Assembly: GCA_964035545.1 (NCBI GenBank)
Contig: OZ037766.1
Coordinates: 21,903,767-21,967,766 of the forward strand
Direction of reading: 5' to 3'
Length of the DNA: 64,000 bases
Origin: Bugula neritina
Taxonomy: Eukaryota; Bryozoa; Gymnolaemata; Cheilostomatida; Bugulidae
Part shown: in pieces, positions 53,401 through 64,000 of the stretch
Numbering within the stretch: position 1 is the first letter of the stretch
Layout: each line of letters begins with the position of its first letter
The notes under the pieces: generated by a model
What the model saw: only the letters and a program-made list of their open reading frames with translations
Databases searched by the model: none
Told to the model about the DNA's origin: nothing
Position numbers and translations under genes: made by a program

Positions 53401-56120
53401 ATTAATAACCATTCAATTGATTTTACTATGTCTATTATGTGAAAACTAACTCATCAGTTTCTTTGTAAGGCAAATGGAACAGCTTTCAAGACCAGTGATT
53501 ATTAAAATATCAAGAAAAGACAAAATAAGATTTGTAGATAAACCAATCGCATTTATTTTCTATTAAATTGCTACTCGATTGAGATACTTATGATTGTATT
53601 ATTTATGCCAATAAATATAGTAAAATCACATTAGAGTTGGTAAGTAAATTTCTTCTACCAAGTACCTGAGGAAAAGCGCCATAGTTCCAAATGTAACCAT
53701 GATGAGGAAAGACATTACCAACAAATCTAAGTTTCCCTTTCTTTTCATCTTGTTTAATATAATTCAGTTTACCTTTAGTGCTCATCTACAAGCGTAGTAG
53801 AAAAGTAGTTTTACTGAAATTATAAAAAATACATTTATAGATTTATGGCTGCAGCATAATAAACTCATTTTCCATTTTTAAAAATTAAAAAACCTTGGCT
53901 GTCAAATTTAATTAATATGTTAATTTTGCTAGAAATTATATTTTGCGGTTACAAGGAGAAAGTTTTAAGATCTACATAAACTTATTGAAGGCATTACTAC
54001 ACAATATGTCTTCACAAAAATCCAGTATACAAATTTCATCAATCAGAACACAAGGCACAGCTAATATATAAATTCGAATGTAGCATAACCATATAAGGGA
54101 AGCTTGAAATACTGTTTCACTAAAACCTAGTCCGTAATTAGTTGCACAGCAATTATTCTGACCTCCATCTTAGCGTTACTCCATCTAGGTATTTCCACCA
54201 CCATGTTGAAGATGTTGTTTTCTTTATCAGAGTATAACGGTATGTCGTGCCATATTGAGCAAGTGCCTGATGGACCCTCTGAAATGGTGCAATTATAAAT
54301 TTGGTTAATAATTAAAGCATAGCATATTTTTAATGAATTGGTTGCTGAACAGTAATGGTACAGTGCATGTAAACACAATACACCTGAGTACCAGTACCAC
54401 ACCTACTCTTTGCTTAGTCATAGTAAATGAAATAATTGTCACAAATTAACACTCACACTCATACCAAACAACACCAATGCAATACGAACACTGACATACT
54501 ACTCATACTACTTCTCAAATAAAATTAAACTTGAATGAGACTTACAGTTACACTTCAAAGCTAATTACAGTTATGAATTAATTGTTATAGCCTATTTTTT
54601 ACACTTACAGTAACACTTACTGCCATTAAGTATAATGTAGCAATAGTTTCACAAAATATTTTTAGATTACAGTTAGAGAATTACCATTTTTTTACATTTT
54701 CAATCTAATTATTATTACTAGTAGTAGCACTGCTAGTATGGGTATGACTGCACAGTCACAGTGTATTACTTTTATCAGTAGGACTATGAGTAAAACATTA
54801 GCTACTCTATACAACTAGGTTATACTCACTTTATATATAATACTGTGTAAGATAAACTCATAAAGATTAGTCATTGCCGGTTATGTATAAACATAGAAAC
54901 TAAGATTGTAAAAATGAGTATGACACTACAGGTATGAGTAAAACTATAACATTAACTGACTTACTATTAGTATTATTACATTCATTTCTATTGAAAACAT
55001 TATTTAAATGTAATTATCATTGTTTATATTCCTATTAAATTTAAATTTATAACTATATTATAAATACATTTCTAGCAGTAACTTTACAGTTAGTGTAACT
55101 TACTTTTAGTTTTACTTTTATGGAGTAAAATTTTTTGGCTAATACTAATAGTAATAGTATTTGATTAAAAATTACACTTTTAGCTTTACTTATATTATAA
55201 GTTAGAATAATAGTAATTACTAATTATTAATACTAATTACCTAATTTAAATTGAATTAGCTCAAATTATACTTAGGCCTATTTAAACTTATAAAAATAAT
55301 TATATTTATTTATTACAGTTTTAGTTTAGTTTTACTATAAGATCAACTTCAAGTATAACTTATAAACTATAATAGGCTACTATTGTACTATTAGTCTATT
55401 ACCTATGTCTTATTATCATACTTAGTCTTAATTTTATAGTTAAAGTTATAGTAAACTCAAACTGTAAAACTAGATGTAACACTAACACTATGACTATGAG
55501 TAATGCCTATGGCTAATGATGATGGCATAATAATCATCATGTCATAAGTAATAACTAATACTAATAGTAATATTAATACCTATATTAATAAATATTGATT
55601 AATTAAATTTTAACTCAAGGCTAAGAGTAACTGAGTAAGTCTAAGTCTTGCTCTTACAAAGACAGTATGAGTACCGGTACGAGTAACACTAACAGTAAGT
55701 GTAACTGTAAGACTTAGACAAGACCAAGAGTAAGTGCAATTAATGAACTATAACTTTATAGCTACAGTTATATACTGAGTTACCCATGCTCATACCGATA
55801 GTCAAAGTAATACGTAGATTTAATTAGTTATTTAGTCTTACTTTTACTATTTACTTTTAGTTTTGCTTTTAGTTTTACTACTTCAACTTGCCTATATAAA
55901 CACGGTAGTTGTCCGTGAATTTATTTCCTCTCTCAACTGCCTTGAAAGCCATAGTAGAAATACAACTGCCGGACGAATTATTTAATTGAGGTAGAAAACG
56001 ATTCGTAAAAATGGAATGTCTTTTTAATCCTCGAGAGCAAGTTAATTGCAGTTGCAAAAACCCTCGACTGAACATGGACAGGAATAAAATTTGGGAAACA
56101 AGTGAAACGGATATTGCCAT
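50423..56120 (-). CDS. PPA: Inorganic pyrophosphatase (family I), probable dual-targeted
   Basis: Soluble Mg-dependent pyrophosphatase, which hydrolyses PPi to two phosphates. Eight exons give 342 aa: 56120-55892, 54278-54163, 53785-53666, 52960-52810, 52243-52181, 51675-51635, 51413-51241 and 50558-50423 (stop TAG). The family signature DNDPLDV is at ~172-178. Other conserved blocks are [19 protein letters not shown]-like [25 protein letters not shown] and LDEGETDWKV. Residues 1-56 are basic/hydrophobic, Arg- and Ser-rich and nearly free of acid, as in a mitochondrial presequence. A second in-frame Met57 would give a 286-aa protein of normal cytosolic length. Intron 1 uses a GC donor (ATAG|GCAAGT). 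The last donor (GTCAGA) is weak, and reading through it gives an alternative C-terminus ending near 51,111. Introns over 300 bp show nothing else unless listed. Confidence 0.95.
54279..55891 (-). other. Pyrophosphatase intron 1, simple-repeat rich
   Basis: 1.6 kb. From about 54,710 to 55,870 it is largely degenerate ACTAATAGTAATAG / TTTACTTTTAGT repeats. No exon is needed here, because the flanking exons join in phase to a normal protein. Confidence 0.6.
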
Positions 56121-56709
56121 ACCTTCTTATCGTTGCGCATGCTTACAAGATGTCCCGCGTGTGGTAAAGAGGAGATAATTCTATAATACTGTGAAGCTGT
56201 CAAATAATTAATCACATAAGCAATTACCATTATAGTTTATAACATCTATTATAATTTATAATATTGTATAATTTTGATACATGCCTTATGTTTAGACCAC
56301 AAAATTTCTAATTTTAAAAAAAGAAAAAGATAAATATTTTTCTTCTTCTTTTTTATGTAACTGAGGTCAGATTTCTTGAGCTATGATGAGTAGGTATATC
56401 AGCATTTTATTTTGATTACGAAAATAGAAAAATTCAACATTATCTGCAGTAAGTGCATAATCTGTATTTTCACCCAAAAACAGTATTATAAAGCGTAACA
56501 TTAGTTTGAGGTTGTGGGATATTGCATTGAAGCCAGCTTACATTTCAAACTATGTCTATGTACATGGTAAGATATATAATATTTTAAAACAATTTCTTTA
56601 AAATAGTGCGTATGTATGAAGGGTATTCGGTTGCATATGAAAACTCTGAGGCAGGCAATTTTACATGATGCAGTTATTATTTACGTTTTGCCTCCAACAG
56701 AAAAAATAC

Positions 56710-56710
<1 letters not shown>

Positions 56711-56761
<51 letters not shown>
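56711..56761. repeat. (TG)25 microsatellite
   Basis: Uninterrupted TG dinucleotide run of about 51 bases. Confidence 0.97.
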
Positions 56762-56764
<3 letters not shown>

Positions 56765-57531
56765 TAAAAATTTTAGTGCAGATTTTATAAAATTTTTCTT
56801 TGTAAGTGCAAGTTAGCAATCTAGCTCAACACCCTTTCTTAAAAGTCACATTTACTGTGCACTATTCTACAGCTGTTTCAGGTTGCTTTTGAGTCAAGTG
56901 TAGAACATAATTAACTTACCACTAAATCTCATCAGTAATAACAATAATGATTACAATCATTTGTACAAAATATACAATATGAACTCTTGGCACTTGTGAC
57001 GTTTCTAGCATAACCTAATCAGTGCTTTATACAAAATCTTGTTATGGTTATTAAAATAATGCTCTTTTAATAGTATAACAAATACTAGCTGCAGGTTATG
57101 AGTTGCAGTTTTCAATGAGCATTATAGGAAATGTCTTTAGTCAATAATATACTGCTTATTGGCCTCCAGGAGTAAGTGTTAGAAAATTGCTCTCTAATTG
57201 ATTATTAATTTGTGGACATTAGGGAATAATATGGCATTGCTAAGTTAATAAAATTGCTAAAGAAAATAAAATGCATAACCTGCAACATGCTGAATTCTGG
57301 TTAAAGTATATTCTACAAGCTTACATGGCCAGAATGATAAATAGTATGTATTTAGCATCTTTCATACACTACATAAATAAAATACACTATATAAGTCAAA
57401 ATAATATTTAGGGTTGAGAACCCCATTGCATATACAATATAAGTAGTAAAATATAATTAGAAGTATTTAGCTCAGCAAAAGCTGATTAGCGTACTTAGAG
57501 GTTACTTCCACGTGTAGGGTAAAGTTTCTAT

Positions 57532-57537
57532 TTTATT
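57532..57537 (-). terminator. Possible poly(A) signal of the GPCR gene
   Basis: AATAAA on the - strand, about 180 bases beyond the stop codon. It is unconfirmed in this AT-rich DNA. Confidence 0.4.
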
Positions 57538-57715
57538 CGCCATAGCATACATACTAGTGACTAGAGCCTGCACAGTACAATTACTCTAGCAGTCAACTGT
57601 TAACAGGTTGGTTTTGCTTCTCTGTGGTCAGAAAGAAGACTTGACAAGCAACAATGTTCATGAATGATAAGGCTGTTTTTAATTTCTGTATAGTGTACAC
57701 CTCAATATATAAATA

Positions 57716-58987
57716 TCATGGAATCCAGTTTCTGCAGAACAGTTCTTTGAGTCTCTTCCACTTGATGATTTTGAGAAACGCTTCCCTCATATTATCCATC
57801 GATAAAGCATAAATGATGGGATTCACACTAGAGTTCACATGTCCTAACCATGTCACTGCACTCAACACTCTATCATCTATGACGCAACTCTTGCAAATTG
57901 CTGTAACAAAGTTGCATATAAAAAATGGCAGCCAGAATGCTAAGAAAATACCTAAGACAATAGCTAGTGTTCGAGCCACTCTGTATTCATTTCTAGGATT
58001 GCTGTCCTTTTTTACACTGTGATTGGTTGTTACTCTGTGTGCCTGCTCACATGTTACAGATTGCTTGTCAAGTGTTTGCCAATTTTCAATTAAATTGGTT
58101 TCCCCATGAACCGGGTTGTTCGGATATCTTATCTGTAGACTAACTTTGTCTACAAACTGGTTCTCAGAACGAGCAACACTCGGTTTAATGGAGGTATACT
58201 TGCATCTCAAATTACCCTTTGAGTCTACTTGAGCCTCGCTCAACTTATTTTTGGTCAGCTGCCCTCCGCGATGAGCCCGCAAATAAGCTCCAGATACTTT
58301 ACGTATAGACAAGGTTGTAGCTAGTGAATATTCATTAGATTGTGCCCTAATCACTAAAAATATCTTAAAGTAGACTACTATCATAATCATGACGGGAGCG
58401 TAGAACGATACGATAGAAGAGAGGACAAGGTAGATGGTGTCAGCAGTGAATATGCACTCACCTAGCACAACCTCATCAACTAAGTACCACCAGTAAATGG
58501 ACGGAAAAGAAATGGCAGCACTCAAAACCCAAACTACACTTATACATATTAGCCCCCTGCTCTTAGACATTAACCTCGGGTATGCGATAGGATTAGTCAC
58601 TGCCCAGTATCTGTCTAAAGAGATGATACACAAGTTTAGAATAGAAGCGGTACTAGCCAAGACGTCCAAGGAGTGCCAGAAATGGCACATGGCTTGACTA
58701 TACGGCCAGTATCTATATACTTGATAGGCAATGTTGAGAGGCATAACTCCTACACCTATGATCAAATCAGCAATAGCTAAGCTTAGGATCATGTGATTGG
58801 TAACAATCCGCAGTTCTTTGAAACAGCTGACAGCGAGTACAACCAGAGCATTTCCTGCCACTGTAACCAGGGGGATTAGGATTAATACCAAGTATACATA
58901 ATCATAAGTTCCATTCTTCTCAGTCCAGATTTTTGTGATCAAAGAAATATTTGAAGTTGTATGGTAGCTCTGTACTGTTTCATCCAT
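57716..58987 (-). CDS. Biogenic-amine-type G protein-coupled receptor
   Basis: 423-aa rhodopsin-family receptor in one uninterrupted coding exon. Seven hydrophobic helices are visible, with a long loop 3 (~215-335). Hallmarks: Asn46 (1.50), Asp74 (2.50), Cys101-Cys178 disulfide, Asp108 (3.32, the amine counter-ion), DRY at 125-127, and three helix-5 serines (190, 191, 194) as in catecholamine receptors. Trp352/Pro354 lie in helix 6, a CKSC in loop 3 outside, and NPIIY at 389-393. Two N-glycosylation sites lie at Asn13 and Asn25. This set points to a dopamine/octopamine/adrenergic-like receptor, but the ligand cannot be fixed. Two core positions are odd: Phe351 replaces the usual Cys at 6.47, and His383 replaces the usual Tyr at 7.43. 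An AG acceptor about 36 bases upstream of the ATG (near 59,024) suggests a 5'-UTR intron. Confidence 0.93.
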   Translation of the reverse strand: MDETVQSYHTTSNISLITKIWTEKNGTYDYVYLVLILIPLVTVAGNALVVLAVSCFKELRIVTNHMILSLAIADLIIGVGVMPLNIAYQVYRYWPYSQAMCHFWHSLDVLASTASILNLCIISLDRYWAVTNPIAYPRLMSKSRGLICISVVWVLSAAISFPSIYWWYLVDEVVLGECIFTADTIYLVLSSIVSFYAPVMIMIVVYFKIFLVIRAQSNEYSLATTLSIRKVSGAYLRAHRGGQLTKNKLSEAQVDSKGNLRCKYTSIKPSVARSENQFVDKVSLQIRYPNNPVHGETNLIENWQTLDKQSVTCEQAHRVTTNHSVKKDSNPRNEYRVARTLAIVLGIFLAFWLPFFICNFVTAICKSCVIDDRVLSAVTWLGHVNSSVNPIIYALSMDNMREAFLKIIKWKRLKELFCRNWIP

Positions 58988-61900
58988 CTCAGTCGATTCA
59001 TTGTTTTCATCAGACAGATAAACCTAAATATAAAATATTGTTAAGGAATTGTTTTTGAATCTTTATAGAATAAAACCCATGGGGTATAATAAACAAACAT
59101 AATATTAAAAACTTCAAATAGTTTCACTGCTATTAGAATGGTTGTCAAAGTAAATCAAATGAAACATTTGAGCTTATATATATAGACAACAAAATATCCT
59201 ATCCATAATGTTATTACTTTATAGTACCAGAAGCTAGGTAGTATATGCACACATGTTGTATGTATTGAAAATGGTATAAATATATTTAAACTGAGATAAT
59301 ATTTTAGTTTGCTAGCTTACGTTGTAGTAATACTATTTTGTTAGTAAGTTACCACGTAATTATACAAAACAATAACTATTGGTGCACAATTTTTGAGCCC
59401 TCTATTAAGTGTAATAAAAGTAATGCTCTCAGCACTTAGCAGGACTTGAAGAATTATCATTATCATTATCATTATAGTTATATAATAGAGCTGGTAGGCT
59501 AGAATGCTGATCTAATTTATACATCTATTATTGTCATTACATTAACCAAATATGTGCTCCTACTTTGCAGTATATACATGTATATAATACTAGTGAAGTT
59601 AGTTATAGATAGTAATATTAGTAGGTATAGTGATTAATGCTAGTAAAGGGTCATGTTTGAAGATAGTGATGTTAGTTTATAGTTATTATAGTAGATAATG
59701 ATGATAGTGATATTAGTAGGTAGTGATGTTTTTTAACAGTGATTCATAATCTCATGCTCATATTTATCCCATGTGTGGCATCAGTATTTAATTTTGATAT
59801 ATAACCTACACAAGCATATAATTTTTGTAAGAAAAACTAAAGAATGTGCATATTTGACAGTGATATTTGTTTACATATAATGTACATGCATACTCATATT
59901 TATTCAACCACCCTATCTTTTGTTCGATTATAACTAGCATACAATAATTGCAATATTAAGCAATACGCCCAAAAGAGGAAAATTATTATTATGCAACATA
60001 ATATAAACTATTCCCCTGCTTTAGGAACAAGGGCCAGACTTTGTCTGGTTTCATTAACATTCATCAATAGATGAGCATGCTCAGAGGATATCATGCCACA
60101 AAAGGAACAGGAAATTACTTTTTTGTCTTACTTTATTATTATAAACTTAGCCAGTATGAATTCACTGGCTGATGCATCATTTGAGTCCTGATAGATAAAA
60201 CCTATAAGATGGTGTAATTACTGACTTATGGCTAATTACTCAACAATGTTGAAACAGTAGAAACATGTAGTTAAGCAAAAGCAATGATTATCTAATTTAC
60301 AGATTAAACCAGTCTCACCATCTTCAGAATATTCTACCTGCATGTGAGTTTAGAATATAAAGGTTTAAGCAGCACGATGTTAGAGCCGAGTAAGCACATT
60401 AGATACATTAGCCCTATTTAGTTAAATGATGTAGCTCTTACTATATAACATAATGTGGTGATTTCTGAACAATTAGATTGGCAATAATTCAACATTAATT
60501 TTATGCAACTGCATGTGTTTTATTATTCTAGCAAAGTTTAGCATATCAATATGTATAGGCATTAGCCTTTAAAATTTGTCACACGCTATTGGCTAATCGA
60601 AACTGACTAGATTTTTCTATATTATAGGTTTATTACCTTGCAAGTTTAATGGGTTTTATGAAATTAGGTTATAGATTTAACTATGCATGGGGAAAAATTT
60701 TGTCTCACCTAATTTGCTACTGTCTAACAAAAATCTTTACCCAGCTAGAATTTTAGAAAATATATAGACAGATAAGTTCATAAGCAAAATGCTTGCAATA
60801 ACGTTCTCAAGTGTCTTCTGTTTTTACCTTCCTCTTTTGTTTTATTTATTGTGAATGCAGTATATGTATTAAAGGTAATCTGCACTTAAATTTAGTTTGG
60901 AAATATTTTCAAAGCTATACCAAGTTTTACAATTAAAAATGATAGGTAGCTTTGAATTTGTTCTAGGTTTAGAGACCTAAAATGGAAGGAACCCGTTTTA
61001 GATGTAAAATAATCACTGTACCTCAATCAACTTTAGTCACTGGAATAATTCAACTTGCTACAACATGCAATTATTTTATTGGAAATTTCAAATTGAAATG
61101 TTAAAAGTTCCTATGCAATATTTTTAATTAATTTAATTTCTATATAACAAGAGTTTCATTCAGCCTAAATGGTTCTGCAAGTAACAGAATTTAAAAAGTG
61201 ATTTCTCTTGTCATAGACGAGCTCACTAAGTTCTCGCAGTAACAAAAAATATCATGAGCTACTAGGTTGCAAGTAGTAGAATGATGGATTATGCAAACGC
61301 ATATGTGTTGATTTAGAATTTGCAATGTATATAATATAATCTACGATAGCCATGTGTAGCATTGCTGTGGCTCTGTATGCAAAATGTCTTTTGATCAAGC
61401 ATCAGGACATTCTGCACTGCATCATATGGCTTGTTTCAATTTAAAATCTAATATAATAATATATTTCACTAATTAAAAAAAAGTTATTTAATTCTGGATA
61501 GCAAAGTTTCAATTGTTTAAGAAATTTTTCTACAATTTTCCTTTATATTTGGGCTTAAAGCAGTTTTAAATTAATGAAAAAGTAAAGAATGCAATTTTGG
61601 CATAAAAGTTTGCTAAAAAAGCCAAAGTTATAAATTCCATACCTATATATTTGGAAAATCATCATATTGAAACTTATAGTTGTAGAAAAACATTGCACAT
61701 GAGCATTGCACACGACTTTTGCATTGCCTATCATTATTTTATGTGTAGCCAACTTTTAGTTTATTTTGTAGTCATAGTTAATGAGAATTTAATGTTTTCA
61801 GTTTTTATAAATATAAACTAAAAATGTATTACAAATCTGGCAAAGCTTTAGATATCAAAGCATGCACCAAAATTTTTAATGTCCTTAGTGACTGCCATGC

Positions 61901-63707
61901 TGTTTCACTATAGCTAGATCTAACCTTTACTTTCTTTTGTGCGTTTGGTTAATATATCCTTAATATAGATGTTTAAATAAACTAAATCAAGCTAGAAATA
62001 GGAATAATAATAGCAATACCAACTAATGCATTATCATCACCTAATGCATGCACAATTAAATATTTTGCTTATATATTATTTAATGTGGCAACACATCTTA
62101 CTTAGTAACAATAATGCTATAATATATAATCAATGTTTTTGTACATGTTATAGGACATGGCATTTTGTCAGTTTTACTACAACTTAAGTTGTATAGAATA
62201 ATCATAATATTTGAATATTGCCCTATTCCAAACTTATATAGTAGAAGTAAATAGGTTTTGTTGAGCAAACTAGAAGTTGAATGAAACTAATTAAACCTGT
62301 CTTGTGACATCAAACAAAATGTTGAGATTAAGAGCAGTTTTCACTGCTATGTTAGGTTGCATTGTAAGCAGCATCAGTTTCAGTTACAATACCTTGTTTA
62401 TTACAGAGCTAACTAATCACTCCAATTGTTTTTAATTATAATATTGCACATAATTGCAAGATACAACGTAGGTCATTAGGAAGCGCTATAATGTACCTAT
62501 ACAAATAAATTGCTAGTTAGATGGCATGCTATTTAATACAATTATAGCTGTAGAGTCAATTTTGCCAAATAATAATTATAGATATAAAAAGTTGAATTTG
62601 GAAACTTGACTTTCATAAAATTTATAATTGTATGTCACAAAGCAACACTTACCTTTATGCATATAGTCAATGATAATGTTGTACAGTGTGCAAGAATGTA
62701 GTCAAATGGTTTGTTATTGCAATGTTAACATACAGTATTTATGTTTTGATAATATAGTCATTATAGGTTTTATTATTTAGAGTAGCTTTATGAATTTCCA
62801 CCGCAGAACAGACTATATTATAACTTTATAAACTTTCTTGATTATTATTTATTGATCATTTAAACATCAAGCGCTCAGCTTTATGATGAAGAAATGGAAA
62901 GAGAAACTGTGTCTAATAAAACAAATATAGTAGCTGTGAGAGTCCTAAAACCAAGTCTTTAGGAAACTAAAACAAAATCTAAATTTTAAAGTTTAGAAAT
63001 AAGCAGATTTTGCAAAAGAACGTTTTTAGATTACTTTAAAAAATGTTTAGCCCATAAATAACCATCAACTATTTAAGTAACAACTCATTGGTTGGATTAG
63101 AAGCTCAGGAAAATAATTCAGTAAAGTTTTTTTGTATAAACAAAACATTCATTCAGATTTTCTGAATTGCAAAAACTAAGATTATTGTATTAGTAGTCAA
63201 GTACTACCAAGAAAAGTAAAAAATAAACAAAATTAACTTACCAGCTGTGTGTTTACTCTAGCATTTTTCTTTGGAAAATGCAACTTGAACAATGATTAGA
63301 AACGTAATAAATAATCTTATATACTCTGAACTACCATACTGCTAGTTTTAACAAGAATGCTTTCATTTACTTAATACAATTATTAGCATACGCTATATAT
63401 CTTATGAATACCATACTTTGCATATAGGAGAATAATCCAATCAATTGCTAAAATGGTTCAATCACTTACATTATAAAATAGCTACTAGTAGTTGCTTCCC
63501 CAGTCAGTATGTTCCCATGCAGTAGAATAAAGGTGTGTTTTTCAACTAATTTGCCATTATTTTCATTGAATTTGAAATTTTGTACAAAGTGAATAATTCA
63601 GATCACACTAATGCAATGTTGGTGCTATTATTAATAATTTAACTTTCAGAACACAAACATTATTCAACTGTCATTATGTTCTGTTAGGCTGATCATAGCC
63701 CTTATGC
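58988..63707. other. Gene-poor flank / probable GPCR 5' intron
   Basis: 4.7 kb of AT-rich DNA. From about 59,450 to 59,730 it holds ATCATT and AGTGATATTAGTAGGT degenerate repeats. No exon, RNA gene or element is supportable. If the acceptor near 59,024 is used, part of this is a 5'-UTR intron of the receptor. Confidence 0.5.
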
Positions 63708-64000
63708 CCTATGGCCTATAGTGTAATGGGTAGCTCAATAGTTTACAAGTTAGAGGTTCGATTCCTGGTGGAAGCATATTATGTTTTTGCAAGCTGTTTT
63801 GACCCTGAGTGTTGTGTTGTATTACTCCTATGGAGCTAAGGGACAGGTGGAGATCAAGAACTGACAGAGAAGTGGGGGGGGGGGGTCAGTGAAGCTTTGG
63901 AGAACTTAATAGAATGTGGTGTTGTGACTTTTTAGTAGCCAACACACAGTAAGTTGCTAGTTGGAGGACAGCAGTTCATTTCCCTATGGGAGCAGTTATT
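63708..64000 (+). mobile_element. tRNA-derived SINE (runs off the window)
   Basis: TAGTGTAATGG (about 63,719) fits a Pol III A-box and GGTTCGATTCC (about 63,755) fits a B-box exactly, embedded in a tRNA-like unit. The boxes are ~36 bases apart, shorter than in a normal tRNA gene, and no cloverleaf closes. A weaker second copy of the same pattern occurs near 63,940-63,995 (GCAGTTCATTTCCCTATGGG), so the element may be dimeric. A G-run lies at 63,873-63,885. Confidence 0.55.

Larger units (their letters stand above)
56121..57715. other. Intergenic, pyrophosphatase promoter to GPCR 3' end
   Basis: Upstream flank of the pyrophosphatase gene, then the 3' flank of the GPCR. It contains only the TG repeat and a possible - strand AATAAA at 57,532-57,537 for the GPCR. 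Confidence 0.5.

Noticed and set aside
56616-56816. 66-aa frame containing a Cys-Val run
   Set aside because: Translation of the TG microsatellite.
63708-63780. Functional tRNA gene
   Set aside because: The A-to-B box distance is too short and no acceptor stem closes; a SINE is more likely.

Overview
The window is 64 kb of animal nuclear DNA, most likely from an invertebrate bilaterian. It is AT-rich, its genes carry many short GT-AG introns, and it holds a cytoplasmic/mitochondrial pyrophosphatase, an Abl interactor and an aminergic-type GPCR. LTR retrotransposons, small inverted-repeat elements and degenerate trinucleotide repeats fill the non-coding space. I cannot name the phylum from sequence alone.

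Layout. (1) 1-28,275 holds two copies of an acylaminoacyl-peptidase gene (APEH, S9 serine peptidase) in inverted, convergent orientation. Copy 1 (+ strand) enters from the left edge and ends at 5,958. Copy 2 (- strand) is complete, with 19 coding exons and a predicted 701 aa, from 28,275 down to 11,041. A complete 8-exon phytanoyl-CoA-dioxygenase-family gene (6,674-10,017, +) lies in the spacer between them. The two peptidase copies are near-identical in two tracts and clearly diverged elsewhere, which suggests gene conversion. (2) A BEL/Pao LTR retrotransposon (22,319-27,780) sits in intron 1 of copy 2. Its LTRs look identical and it has a perfect 5-bp target duplication, but its pol is deleted internally, so it was probably mobilised in trans. 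(3) 30,168-39,794 (-) is a complete 9-exon Abl interactor gene. (4) 40,734-48,179 (-) is a Ty3/gypsy element, GC-rich in an AT-rich host, with identical 305-bp LTRs, complete gag and pol, and two further ORFs. One of these encodes paired zinc-finger motifs and a C-terminal coiled coil. (5) 50,423-56,120 (-) is a complete 8-exon inorganic pyrophosphatase gene with a presequence, an internal in-frame Met and a GC-AG intron. (6) 57,716-58,987 (-) is a biogenic-amine-type GPCR with an uninterrupted coding sequence. From there to the right edge I see no gene, only a probable tRNA-derived SINE at the very end.

The host genes are unrelated housekeeping or signalling genes (peptide turnover, Fe(II)/2-oxoglutarate oxygenation, WAVE-complex actin control, pyrophosphate hydrolysis, amine sensing); nothing suggests they are co-regulated. 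The most unusual content is the inverted peptidase pair with patchy identity and the gypsy element with its serial -1 reading frames and zinc-finger ORF. Exon boundaries were placed by eye from splice consensus, codon phase and protein-family similarity; no alignment or transcript data were available.
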